A program made the translations under genes and the position numbers. DNA of 64,000 nucleotides from JAGOMX01 sp041738135 (GTDB lineage: Bacteria > Pseudomonadota > Alphaproteobacteria > JAGOMX01), in NCBI GenBank assembly GCA_041738135.1, contig JBGSQK010000077.1:62001-126000 (forward strand). The letters run 5' to 3'. This document shows, in pieces, positions 35,805-43,832 of the stretch. Numbering within the stretch: position 1 is the stretch's first letter; each line of letters begins with the position of its first letter. A model generated the notes under the pieces. The model ran no database searches, had not been told where the DNA came from, and was given only the letters and a program-made list of their open reading frames with translations.

Positions 35805-36212
35805 ATGAGTAATCTTGCAGACCATAACATTTCCAAAGCAATGGTAGCGCCGCAAATTTATGCGCAGGCTTTGGACAATCAAAACTGGAAGCTTGCATAT
35901 GCTACCGGTAAGGATGCACAAATTGTGTTTATGCACATCTCTCCTTTTACGAACCCGAACAATGAGATTGGCATGGAAACCCATCCATTTGACCAAGTCA
36001 TTATAATTGTTCAAGGCAATGCAAAAGTGGAATTGGATGGAGAAGTATCTATGGCAACAGTCGGTGATATGATCTTTATCCCACAAGGCACAGCGCATAA
36101 TGTAATTAACCTTAGTAAGGATGAAGCTCTCAAAATATTGAGTTTTTATACGGATACGGATATTCCGGCTAATTCTATAATCAGGAAAAAGGCTGATGAC
36201 GCAGCAGAATGA
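35805..36212 (+). CDS. Cupin-domain protein
   Basis: A 135-residue single-domain cupin. Motif 1 is METHPFDQVIIIVQGNAKVEL (given at residues 53-73; one metal His only), motif 2 is GDMIFIPQGTAHNVINL near residue 85, with its conserved Pro and His. Small cupins bind a metal and range from isomerases to sensors; the reaction cannot be named here. GAGAGGG stands eight bases before the ATG. The next gene (DUF302) begins 21 bases after its stop, so the two are probably one transcript. Confidence 0.85.
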   Translation: MSNLADHNISKAMVAPQIYAQALDNQNWKLAYATGKDAQIVFMHISPFTNPNNEIGMETHPFDQVIIIVQGNAKVELDGEVSMATVGDMIFIPQGTAHNVINLSKDEALKILSFYTDTDIPANSIIRKKADDAAE

Positions 36213-36233
36213 TGTCAATTTAGGAGTTATCAA

Positions 36234-36626
36234 ATGAAAACCACATACAACTTCGGCAAAAAAGTAGATTTAAGCTTTGAAGAAGCAGTGCAGCGAACAA
36301 GGGATGAGCTCGCCATAGAAGGCTTTGGTGTGCTCACGGAAATTGATGTGGCTGCCACCATGAAGAAAAAGCTAGATAAGCAGATGTCTCCGTATTTAAT
36401 TTTGGGAGCATGCAATCCCCCGCTCGCACTTAAGACTATAGAAGCCGAGCCTGGCATTGGCGCGTTACTACCTTGCAATGTGGTGATACGTGTTGATTCC
36501 AAAGGAGATGTTTTCGTGGAATTTATGGATCCATCTACCATTCTAACTCTCATTGACAACCCTGTTGTCCATAAGGTAGCTACTGAAGTCAAAATGCGAT
36601 TGGAAAAAGTTATGGCAGCTTTATAA
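36234..36626 (+). CDS. DUF302 family protein
   Basis: The 130-residue protein has the DUF302 signatures LSFEEAVQRTRDELAIEGFG near the start, LGACNPPLALKTIEAEPGIG in the middle, and LLPCNVVIRVD. No signal peptide is present. The family is widespread and often found beside stress and membrane genes, but its function is not established. AGGAG lies eight bases before the ATG. Confidence 0.92.
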   Translation: MKTTYNFGKKVDLSFEEAVQRTRDELAIEGFGVLTEIDVAATMKKKLDKQMSPYLILGACNPPLALKTIEAEPGIGALLPCNVVIRVDSKGDVFVEFMDPSTILTLIDNPVVHKVATEVKMRLEKVMAAL

Positions 36627-36705
36627 TTCCAAAAGTTAGAAACGGATGCTGTAATTATCTACGCACAAATTCCACTGATAAATGCCAGGTTGTAGCTTGC
36701 GTTTT

Positions 36706-36786
36706 TTAGAAGAGATTGGAAAAAATCCAAACTAGAATTAAAATTCCAATTGGAACACCTAGCAGCCAGGCTATGAAATATCTCAT
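36706..36786 (-). CDS. 26-residue hydrophobic membrane peptide
   Basis: A very short open frame reads MRYFIAWLLGVPIGILILVW and ends in IFSNLF, a single membrane helix with one basic residue at the N-terminus. CGGAG stands six bases upstream of the ATG, a good ribosome site. Its base use (GGC/CTG-rich centre) stands out from the AT-rich flanks. Single-helix peptides of this kind are typical stress-induced membrane microproteins, and the neighbours (DUF302, DUF883) fit. The 325 bases from 36787 to 37111 are AT-rich and I see no other feature in them. Confidence 0.5.
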   Translation of the reverse strand: MRYFIAWLLGVPIGILILVWIFSNLF

Positions 36787-37111
36787 TTTTTACTCCGTTG
36801 ATAACTGATTATCACAGACACAAATGTTTCTGATAATGTTATATTAACATAAATGCATTAACAAAGAAATAATGAATAAATCGAAATAATGTAAGTTATA
36901 AATTTTATCTAAAAGTCATAAATATTTATTTATTTTTTATTGATATATATTTACATATGTAGATTAATGGAAATAATAATTTGCAATAAATATTCTAAGA
37001 TGCTATGATTTAATTATGCATTATTAAGAAAAATTCGAATTTTTTCATTAATAACACATTTCTTAACTAAGTTTTTAAAAACTATCCAACATAGAAAACG
37101 GGAGGGATAAA

Positions 37112-37600
37112 ATGTCTAAAAACAAAGAATATATCAAAGATTCTGAGGAATTGCTGAGAAAATATAAGGATAAGCTGTCCAAGATAGAAGCCTCTTTAAA
37201 AGACGCAGCTGGCAGCGAAAAAAAGGAACTTTTAGCCAAAAGTAAGGAACTGAAAGAAAAATATAAAGAAGCTGAAAACAAAATAAAAGAGCTAGCAGAT
37301 ACAGCTGAAGAAGGATTTGAAAAGGTTAAGGATGCATCGGTAGAATTATTTAATGCATTAAAAGATGCCTTTTCTGAGTACACAGATATGGTTAGCCCTC
37401 ACAATATTAAAGAGAATATAGTTCATGCAAAAGATGAAGTGATACAATTTGGAAAAGATAGGGCAGATGAAGTAATGCATTATGGAAGAGATAGGGTGTT
37501 AGAGCTCGAAGAGCATGTGAAAAAGAATCCATTGGCATCAGTTGCCATCGTAGCGGGTGTGGGATTTCTGCTAGGTCTATTTTTTAGGCGTTCACGCTAA
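37112..37600 (+). CDS. DUF883/YqjD-ElaB-like membrane-anchored protein
   Basis: A 162-residue protein with a highly charged coiled-coil N-terminal part (residues 1-110, rich in Lys and Glu) and a single C-terminal membrane helix in HVKKNPLASVAIVAGVGFLL, followed by FFRRSR. This is the layout of YqjD/ElaB (DUF883), which in E. coli are stationary-phase inner-membrane proteins that bind ribosomes. GGGAGGG precedes the ATG. Its stop overlaps the next start by one base (TAATG). The N-terminal part is longer than in E. coli YqjD. Confidence 0.8.
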   Translation: MSKNKEYIKDSEELLRKYKDKLSKIEASLKDAAGSEKKELLAKSKELKEKYKEAENKIKELADTAEEGFEKVKDASVELFNALKDAFSEYTDMVSPHNIKENIVHAKDEVIQFGKDRADEVMHYGRDRVLELEEHVKKNPLASVAIVAGVGFLLGLFFRRSR

Positions 37601-38016
37601 TGTCTATTATATTACTTCTTTTGGAGATGTTTTTGAAGCCAGAAGCATCCCCAAAGCCTTTCTTTAATGGGCGCCTTCTAGGGTACATTCTGTTATTTAT
37701 TGCTTCTGTTATTGGAATGTATTTTCTATTTCAAGGTCTTATCCCCGTTATAGGATACTTAGAAAGTGGGGCTATAATATGCGCGATTGTCGCCAGCGCT
37801 GGCTTTTTATTCCTGTTTCTAAGCAGAGAAAAGAAAAAACCTAAACCCATCGACAAAATAGTCGATACAGCCAAAATGCATTATAATAATGCGGAAGGCG
37901 ACTTGGAACGTTTTTTCAAAGAAAACGCGCCCAACATAATTCTTTATGCTGGCCTCGCAGGTTTAACTCTATACCAAATTATATCTTTGTTCAAAGAAAA
38001 GCCAAAGAAAGATTAA
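37600..38016 (+). CDS. Small inner-membrane protein, partner of the DUF883 protein
   Basis: The 138-residue product has two adjacent membrane helices (YILLFIASVIGMYFLF and AIICAIVASAGFLFLFL), a basic loop, an amphipathic stretch and a third hydrophobic segment (NIILYAGLAGLTLYQIISLF) before a basic tail. No family recognised with confidence; its position behind a YqjD-like gene matches the yqjD-yqjE pair of enterobacteria. It is translationally coupled to the upstream gene. Confidence 0.7.
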   Translation: MSIILLLLEMFLKPEASPKPFFNGRLLGYILLFIASVIGMYFLFQGLIPVIGYLESGAIICAIVASAGFLFLFLSREKKKPKPIDKIVDTAKMHYNNAEGDLERFFKENAPNIILYAGLAGLTLYQIISLFKEKPKKD

Positions 38017-38091
38017 GGCTTTCGTCTCACCTTTCCTATCTACTTCTGTTCTGGAGTTTGCTACTATATAATAGCACTCCAGGACAAGAAA

Positions 38092-39414
38092 ATGATATCA
38101 GGGCTACTGAACGAAATTAGCGGTTTAAAAACAGAAACTTACTTTGGCACGGTTGCGGCTTTGCGCGGGTTGCTGTTTGAAGTTAAGGGTCTGGACGGCT
38201 ATTTGGCCACGGGGAACCAATGCATTGTATACCCGGCAACTGGTCAACCTATTGTGGCAGAAGTTGTTGGATTTAATCATAACCGCGCTCAGATGATGGC
38301 TTATAAGCCCTTGAACAGTGTAGGCCCTGGTTGTCGGGTTGAAAAATGTCGGGACAGCTTTTCCATTTGTCCTAGTGACAGTTGGCTAGGCCGTGTGGTG
38401 GATGGCTTCGGCGAGCCCTTGGATGGAGGTCCCCTGCTCCCTTATGGCCCGAGTCTCTACAATGTGATGGCCGCGCCTATCCCGGCCCATGAAAGGCAGC
38501 GAGTAAAAGAGCGCATCGAGATTGGTGTGCGTGCCGTCAATACCTTTACCACATGCTGCTACGGCCAACGTATGGGTATCTTCTCGGGTTCTGGCGTCGG
38601 TAAATCCGTATTGATGTCGCAAATTGCACGATTTAGCTCCGCAGACATTAACGTGATAGGCCTCATAGGGGAGCGTGGACGGGAGGTGCGTGAATTCATC
38701 GAAGAAGCACTGGATCCTGAAACACTGGCCAGATCTGTTATTATTGTTTCAACCTCAGATGAACCCGCACTGATGAGACGACAAGCTGCTTATCTTACGC
38801 TGACCGTTGCCGAGTATTTTCGAGATCAAGGCAAGCAAGTGATGTGTTTCCTGGACAGCGTTACCCGTTTTGCCATGGCTTTGCGGGAGATTGGCCTCTC
38901 AGTGGGAGAGCCTCCTGCTAGCAAAGGATATACACCTTCCGTATTTGCTGAACTGCCAAGACTATTAGAAAGAGCAGGACCTGGCAGAAAGAACGAGAAT
39001 GGAGCTATCACAGGTATTTTCACAGTGCTGGTTGAAGGCGATGATGATAATGAACCCATCTCGGATGCGGTCAGGTCTATTTTGGATGGACACATTGTGC
39101 TGGACAGAAACATCGCAAACCGCAATCGCTATCCCGCCATCAACATCCTTAAGAGCATTTCCCGTATGATGCCTGATTGTAACAATGAGCAAGAAACGGC
39201 ATTGGTCAACAAAGCACGCGAGTTAATGGCCTTATATGACGATATGTCGGAGATGATTCGCTTGGGCGCTTATAGAATTGGATCGGACCCCAAAATTGAC
39301 AATGCTATCCGCTATCACGATGGACTAGAGGCATTCCTATCTCAAGGTAAATATGAATCGTGCGGCATTGAAACAGGGTTTAATGAACTTAAAGATATCA
39401 TAGACCATGAGTAA
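38092..39414 (+). CDS. fliI: Flagellum-specific ATPase FliI
   Basis: ATPase of the flagellar type III export apparatus at the cytoplasmic face of the inner membrane. Walker A is GIFSGSGVGKS near residue 165, followed by VIGLIGERGREVREFIE and Walker B in VMCFLDSVTRFAMA; the KGYTPSVFAELPRLLERAGP segment is typical. Length 440 is normal. A virulence type III ATPase would look similar, but the fliJ-like gene directly after it (eight-base overlap) and the absence of injectisome genes favour the flagellum. The only flagellar genes in this window are these two. Confidence 0.93.
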   Translation: MISGLLNEISGLKTETYFGTVAALRGLLFEVKGLDGYLATGNQCIVYPATGQPIVAEVVGFNHNRAQMMAYKPLNSVGPGCRVEKCRDSFSICPSDSWLGRVVDGFGEPLDGGPLLPYGPSLYNVMAAPIPAHERQRVKERIEIGVRAVNTFTTCCYGQRMGIFSGSGVGKSVLMSQIARFSSADINVIGLIGERGREVREFIEEALDPETLARSVIIVSTSDEPALMRRQAAYLTLTVAEYFRDQGKQVMCFLDSVTRFAMALREIGLSVGEPPASKGYTPSVFAELPRLLERAGPGRKNENGAITGIFTVLVEGDDDNEPISDAVRSILDGHIVLDRNIANRNRYPAINILKSISRMMPDCNNEQETALVNKARELMALYDDMSEMIRLGAYRIGSDPKIDNAIRYHDGLEAFLSQGKYESCGIETGFNELKDIIDHE

Positions 39415-39838
39415 GAAAACCGTTAAATCTTTAGTGATGCTCAGCAAGCTCAAAAGGTTGGATCTGATTGAAAAACAACAGGCCCTAGCTCAGATGCAAG
39501 TTAAACTTCAAGCGCTCAATCAGCAGGTGAAAGATATTGCTAAATCCAGGGAGCTAGAACTGGAGTGTACGCGAATTGATAGTCAAGCACGACTCACACT
39601 GCAAATTTATCTTGAAGGCTTGCGCACCAGAGAAAAGGCCTTGAAGCATCAGATCTATCACTTGGCTGACTTTATGATTCCAGTACAAGAAAGCGTCCGG
39701 GAATCGTTTAAACAAGTAAAATCCCTTGAAATCACCACAGAAACTCTCCAGAATCAGATGACTTACGAACAGGACAAGGCCGAGCAAGCCTTTTTAGATG
39801 AAATAAGCATGCAAAAGAAGGCACGAGATAATGATTAA
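39407..39838 (+). CDS. fliJ: Flagellar export chaperone FliJ
   Basis: A 143-residue coiled-coil protein (KLKRLDLIEKQQALAQMQVK, LRTREKALKHQIYHLA). Sequence alone is weak, but length, coiled coil and the overlap with fliI upstream identify it as FliJ, the central stalk of the FliI ring that escorts export chaperones. Its end also overlaps the dapB start by eight bases, so all three are one translation unit. Confidence 0.85.
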   Translation: MSKKTVKSLVMLSKLKRLDLIEKQQALAQMQVKLQALNQQVKDIAKSRELELECTRIDSQARLTLQIYLEGLRTREKALKHQIYHLADFMIPVQESVRESFKQVKSLEITTETLQNQMTYEQDKAEQAFLDEISMQKKARDND

Positions 39839-40631
39839 AGTGGCAGTAATGGGTTGCACAGGGCGCATGGGCGCTGCGGTAACGAAGCAAATTCTTGATA
39901 GCAATAAGTTCACCTTTATCGGCGGCGCTGTCCGTAAGGAATCAGACCATATTGGCCGGGATGTGGGGCATGTTTTAAATCGCCAACATATTGGCATACT
40001 GGTCACGGATGACCCAAACCCCCTCATGCAGGAGGCTGATATCATCATAGATTTTACAACACCAGAATCTACTGCTGCCAATGTGCAACTCGCAGCCCAA
40101 TATGGCAAACCTTATGTGACGGGAACCACAGGTCTGGGGAAAGATCTGCAGCAGGACATTATCAATGCCTCTGAACTAATCCCCATCATCTTTTCACCGA
40201 ACATGAGTGTGGGCATGACCCTGATGACCGTGGTGGTAAAGAAAATGGCTCAAATACTGGATGATAGCTTCGATATTGAAATTCTCGAGATGCACCACAG
40301 GCATAAACTGGACGCTCCCTCAGGCACAGCTATAGCCATAGGGCAAGCAGCCGCGCAGGGCAGAGGGATTATATTGGATGGACACTCGGTTAAATCCAGA
40401 ACAGGTCGCAGGAAGCCTGGTGAAATTGGATTTGCGGTTTTACGAGGTGGAGAAGTGTCAGGCGATCACACTGCTATCTTTGCAGGGGATAATGAAATGC
40501 TTTCAGTGACCCATCGCGCCTATGACCGCAACGTCTTTGCCAGCGGCGCTCTTAAAGCAGCCCAATGGCTGATAAAACAACCAAAGGGGCTTTATAATAT
40601 GCAGGACGTGTTGGGTATTAATGGGTCTTGA
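39831..40631 (+). CDS. dapB: 4-hydroxy-tetrahydrodipicolinate reductase
   Basis: Reduces hydroxy-tetrahydrodipicolinate with NAD(P)H in the lysine/meso-diaminopimelate pathway, so it feeds peptidoglycan. The Rossmann motif is MGCTGRMGAAV, and the catalytic region is ILEMHHRHKLDAPSGTA near residue 153, with SPNMSVGM before it. Length 266 is typical. Being coupled to flagellar genes has no obvious functional reason. Confidence 0.97.
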   Translation: MIKVAVMGCTGRMGAAVTKQILDSNKFTFIGGAVRKESDHIGRDVGHVLNRQHIGILVTDDPNPLMQEADIIIDFTTPESTAANVQLAAQYGKPYVTGTTGLGKDLQQDIINASELIPIIFSPNMSVGMTLMTVVVKKMAQILDDSFDIEILEMHHRHKLDAPSGTAIAIGQAAAQGRGIILDGHSVKSRTGRRKPGEIGFAVLRGGEVSGDHTAIFAGDNEMLSVTHRAYDRNVFASGALKAAQWLIKQPKGLYNMQDVLGINGS

Positions 40632-40637
40632 AGCCCC

Positions 40638-41498
40638 TCAACTCGCGCTCATGGTGATAGAATTGTAAGCTGGTTTTTCGGGTTTGTATTCAAACCTGGA
40701 AATGGTGTGTGTTAGGCACATATGCTGGTACTTGCCGTCTGCTCCCGTAGATTTTGCAATAGCAGAGTCCACATACTGACGGCCTAAATTAATAGCGTCC
40801 ATCAAGGGATGTTTTTGTGCAAGCGCCGTGGCGACTGCTGTGGCCAGAATCCACGCACCGCCAAAACGGAATGGATTTTCTAGATGCGCTTCATGCTTAT
40901 GAAACTTCATAATTTTCAAGCCACTATCATCAAGAAAAACATCATAAAGTTCTGAACCATCCAATAGCCCACCAGTTATAAGAACCGCCTTAGCGCCAAA
41001 TTCTCTCAATCTTTCTGCTGCTGTTTCCATTTCTTCAACGCCAGTTATGGATATACCCGTAAGAATTTCGGCATCATACACATTGATCACAAGCACATCC
41101 ACCAAAGGAACCAGCTTTCTTTGGACTAATTGAATTCCAGAAACATCCAGCAAGGGAGCACCCATGTCTGATACGAGAATAGGGCAGTAAACAATGGGTT
41201 CTGTAATCTTATTGTCTCTGATATAATTGGCGATGGCATCGACCATCTCGCAATTACTCAAGGCACCTATTTTGATACTATTAAACCCTGGCTTCTCACG
41301 GCAATCTTTCATCTGACGAATTATGTATTCCGTATCTATCACACGAAATATTCGATTTAACGGATTGTGTATGGTTGATAGCATGGCAACCGCCAAAACC
41401 GGATTAGATCCCAAAGACGTCACAGTAATTAAATCACCTTGAAGCCCAAGCCCACCGTTAGAGATAAGTTCTCCAACTAATAGAACATTTCCGTTCAT
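40638..41498 (-). CDS. Degenerate ThiD-like (phosphomethylpyrimidine kinase family) protein
   Basis: Family resemblance to HMP/HMP-P kinase ThiD is clear along the chain: ELISNGGLGLQGDLITVTSL for the substrate loop, SIKIGALSN, CPILVSDMGAPLL for the DPVMV...SG..LL region, VINVYDAEILTG for TPN..EAE, and VLITGGLLDGSE. But the catalytic end, normally GTGC with its cysteine and Asp/Gly anion hole, reads RFGGAWILATAVATALA. The substrate loop has also lost its usual AGSDSSGGAGIQ form. At 286 residues it is full length with no frameshift, so it may be a binding protein or a kinase with altered specificity. No thiamine genes are nearby. Confidence 0.75.
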   Translation of the reverse strand: MNGNVLLVGELISNGGLGLQGDLITVTSLGSNPVLAVAMLSTIHNPLNRIFRVIDTEYIIRQMKDCREKPGFNSIKIGALSNCEMVDAIANYIRDNKITEPIVYCPILVSDMGAPLLDVSGIQLVQRKLVPLVDVLVINVYDAEILTGISITGVEEMETAAERLREFGAKAVLITGGLLDGSELYDVFLDDSGLKIMKFHKHEAHLENPFRFGGAWILATAVATALAQKHPLMDAINLGRQYVDSAIAKSTGADGKYQHMCLTHTISRFEYKPEKPAYNSITMSAS

Positions 41499-41583
41499 GT
41501 TTTTCCGGTCCCTTCGTAAAATTGAATATATATATTTATACCATCAATAGAATATCAGAAAAAGTATTTACATTTAATTAACG

Positions 41584-42021
41584 CTATTCTTTATGATACG
41601 GATGCCCGGCCAGAATAGATTCGGCGCGGTAAATTTGCTCCACCAACATCAACCTGACAAACATGTGAGGCCATGTCTGCACACCAAAGGCTAACTTTTT
41701 GTGGGCCTTTTCCATGATATCCTTGTCCAGACCATAAGCGCCACCAATTACGAAGGTAATGCGAGATGTACCAGTTACCTGTAATTTATCCAGATAGCTC
41801 GCAAAGTCTTGACTGGAAAGTGATACGCCCCGCTCGTCCAAAACGATAACATAATCTTCTTCTGTTATATGAGAGAGAATTTGCGTACATTCAGCAGACT
41901 TATTGTTATTATCAATCTCTATAAATTGCAAAGACCATTTGCAACGCTTTTTGAAGTCTTCCAATAGTTCAGATATGGGCCCACGCTTGAGCTTACCCAC
42001 GGCCAAAATGCGAATTTTCAA
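41584..42021 (-). CDS. rlmH: 23S rRNA (pseudouridine1915-N3)-methyltransferase
   Basis: SPOUT methyltransferase that methylates pseudouridine 1915 in helix 69 of 23S rRNA. The 145 residues show the start MKIRILAVGKLKRGP, VLDERGVSLSSQDFA, the knotted FVIGGAYGLD and the C-terminal LMLVEQIYRAESILAGHPYH. The EamA-type transporter gene ends one base before this gene begins, so they are one operon. Confidence 0.96.
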   Translation of the reverse strand: MKIRILAVGKLKRGPISELLEDFKKRCKWSLQFIEIDNNNKSAECTQILSHITEEDYVIVLDERGVSLSSQDFASYLDKLQVTGTSRITFVIGGAYGLDKDIMEKAHKKLAFGVQTWPHMFVRLMLVEQIYRAESILAGHPYHKE

Positions 42022-42939
42022 TTAAGCTGCTTTCTTTAATGGAACCTTTTCAACAGTCTCCATCATAACAACTTTTGCACGTTTTAGCGAAGATAATTGA
42101 TTGATGAGCAAACCAGATATAATGATGGCACTGGCACCTAAATCAAACCAGGTGATCATTTCGTCCATCATTAAATAGCCGGAACTCATAGCGATAATAG
42201 GAACCAGCAGCATAAAAGGCACAATTTTAATAGGATCTGACCGCTGCATCAATTTGCACCAGGTGACAATGCCAATCATCGTCGACACAAAGACGGTGTA
42301 AAGAATAGCAATAATGCTATCCAGCGAAATGGTCATCAATGAATCCTGGATCACTTCCCACCCTTCGAAGAGGAAGGTTAAGACTAAAGCTTGGGGAATC
42401 GCCAAGGCTGAAGACCAAACGATCAATGAGGGCATATTTATATCTTTTGGTGCTTCTCGATAAAGAATATTTGATATACTAACAGCCACTGCGGCACCTA
42501 GAATTAACAGGATACCCATCCAATGCGCGCTGCAGTCCCCTTGAGTAGTTAGCAAAATTAAGCCTGAAAATGATACTGTGAGGCCGATCACTTGCAATGT
42601 GGTTGGCTTGCTTTTGAAATACACACAGGTGAGCAAAATGGTAAATAACACCTGGCTTTGTATCAACAGTGAGGTAATGCCACCGGACAGCCCCAAATAC
42701 ATGCCTGAGAATAACAGGGCAAAATGTAGCGTCCACTGAAAAACGCTGATCCAAAACAACAGATAAAAAGAGATATTAGGCCTGGGCAAAAATAGTATTA
42801 AAGGAAAAACAGTCACCGCAAGACGAATCAATAAAAATAAGAATGGTGGAATCTCAATAAAAGCAGTTTTCATGGCGACAAAATTAAATCCCCACACAAG
42901 TGCCACCAATAGAGCCGACAAGATATGACGCGCGGTCAT
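42022..42939 (-). CDS. EamA/DMT-family transporter (exporter)
   Basis: A 305-residue inner-membrane protein with ten hydrophobic segments arranged as two EamA repeats (VALVWGFNFVAMKTAFIEIP in the first, a second beginning near ILLILGAAVAVSISNILYRE). Members export amino acids, metabolites or drugs; E. coli EamA exports cysteine pathway intermediates. I take the ATG at 42939, which has AGGAATC upstream, since a longer reading would run into a palindromic repeat. The Lys-rich tail is cytoplasmic. Substrate unknown. Confidence 0.9.
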   Translation of the reverse strand: MTARHILSALLVALVWGFNFVAMKTAFIEIPPFLFLLIRLAVTVFPLILFLPRPNISFYLLFWISVFQWTLHFALLFSGMYLGLSGGITSLLIQSQVLFTILLTCVYFKSKPTTLQVIGLTVSFSGLILLTTQGDCSAHWMGILLILGAAVAVSISNILYREAPKDINMPSLIVWSSALAIPQALVLTFLFEGWEVIQDSLMTISLDSIIAILYTVFVSTMIGIVTWCKLMQRSDPIKIVPFMLLVPIIAMSSGYLMMDEMITWFDLGASAIIISGLLINQLSSLKRAKVVMMETVEKVPLKKAA

Positions 42940-43047
42940 TTTTAGATTCCTAATAATAATTTTCAGAAAACTCTGATATAAAATATATTTAATACCACAT
43001 GGACAAAAATACAAGGGGTAAGGAAAAATATTTTTTATTTCAGCTTT

Positions 43048-43162
43048 ACCTCTCCCCTCGTGGGAGAGGCCCGGAGCGCAGCGGAGGGGTGAGGGGTACA
43101 AAAAAGAAGTGTCTATCCCCCTCACCCGGCCTTCGGCCGACCTCTCCCACGAGGGGGGAGGT
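43048..43162. repeat. Palindromic repeat, family A, copy 2
   Basis: Left arm CCTCTCCCCTCGTGGGAGAGG, right arm CCTCTCCCACGAGGGGGGAGG, with an inner pair GGAGGGGTGAGGGG and CCCCCTCACCC. Same architecture as copy 1 at 28-140. It lies in the 382-base gap between the EamA gene and a lipoprotein gene, otherwise empty, and supplies the false N-terminal extension of the transporter frame. Confidence 0.8.
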
Positions 43163-43321
43163 CAAGCTGTGTGTTGAGGTTGCACCACATACAAAAAAAA
43201 GCGCGATTCCTCAAAAGCCAAACTTGACACGCCACAATCAGTCTTCTAATTTTCATCATATTGATACGGACCTCATTTACGTGATTTAGGATCGTTAACT
43301 TAATTTTGAAGGGAATAAGAC

Positions 43322-43600
43322 ATGCAAAAACTGGTTACAGTATTATTGGCATCCGCAGCTCTTGCAGGCTGTGCAAATGAAAACGAAAGCGCGAGCCAAG
43401 CCGATTGGACTCGAGGCGACGGCTGCGAGAAGTACTACTCTGAAACATCCCGCGAGCTAGCGAACTGCAAAGCCTTTGTTAAAGCTAACGAAGACAAAGA
43501 AAAAGAAGCTGGTGTTTCTCTCGAAAAAGCAGGCGACGAAGTCAGCCGCACCAGGGGCCTTAAGAAAGCAGAGCCTACCGAAAGAACACTTACTGACTAA
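43322..43600 (+). CDS. Small lipoprotein
   Basis: The 92-residue precursor has a lipobox: VTVLLASAALAGC, cysteine at residue 17, then NENES. The mature part is hydrophilic with two further cysteines (DGCEKYY and LANCKAF) that could pair, and a charged helix. AGGGAA precedes the ATG. Family not recognised. A hairpin follows at 43631. Confidence 0.75.
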   Translation: MQKLVTVLLASAALAGCANENESASQADWTRGDGCEKYYSETSRELANCKAFVKANEDKEKEAGVSLEKAGDEVSRTRGLKKAEPTERTLTD

Positions 43601-43630
43601 TAGATGGTTACGAACTAATCCACCTTAAAT

Positions 43631-43666
43631 ATCTGCCCGCCGGAATTACGGCTCAGGCGGGCAGAT
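43631..43666 (+). terminator. Stem-loop after the lipoprotein gene
   Basis: Perfect inverted arms ATCTGCCCGCC (43631-43641) and GGCGGGCAGAT (43656-43666), GC-rich, followed by TATTTAAG. A good hairpin with a weak T-tail, 31 bases after the lipoprotein stop. Confidence 0.65.
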
Positions 43667-43832
43667 TATTTAAGGAATTGTACTTTACAAGTGATACCAC
43701 ATCTATAAAATAGCAATATCAAACCAGTAATATTTATTAACCACACATTAATCCTCAAAAAATAAAATTTGACAAACCATTAAATAGACCTATGTATATG
43801 GTAGGAACTAAAATATTTTATGGGAGTTTTAA

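Noticed and set aside
38092..39838. Virulence type III secretion ATPase
   Set aside because: FliI-type length, a FliJ-like partner and no injectisome genes nearby; flagellar origin is simpler.
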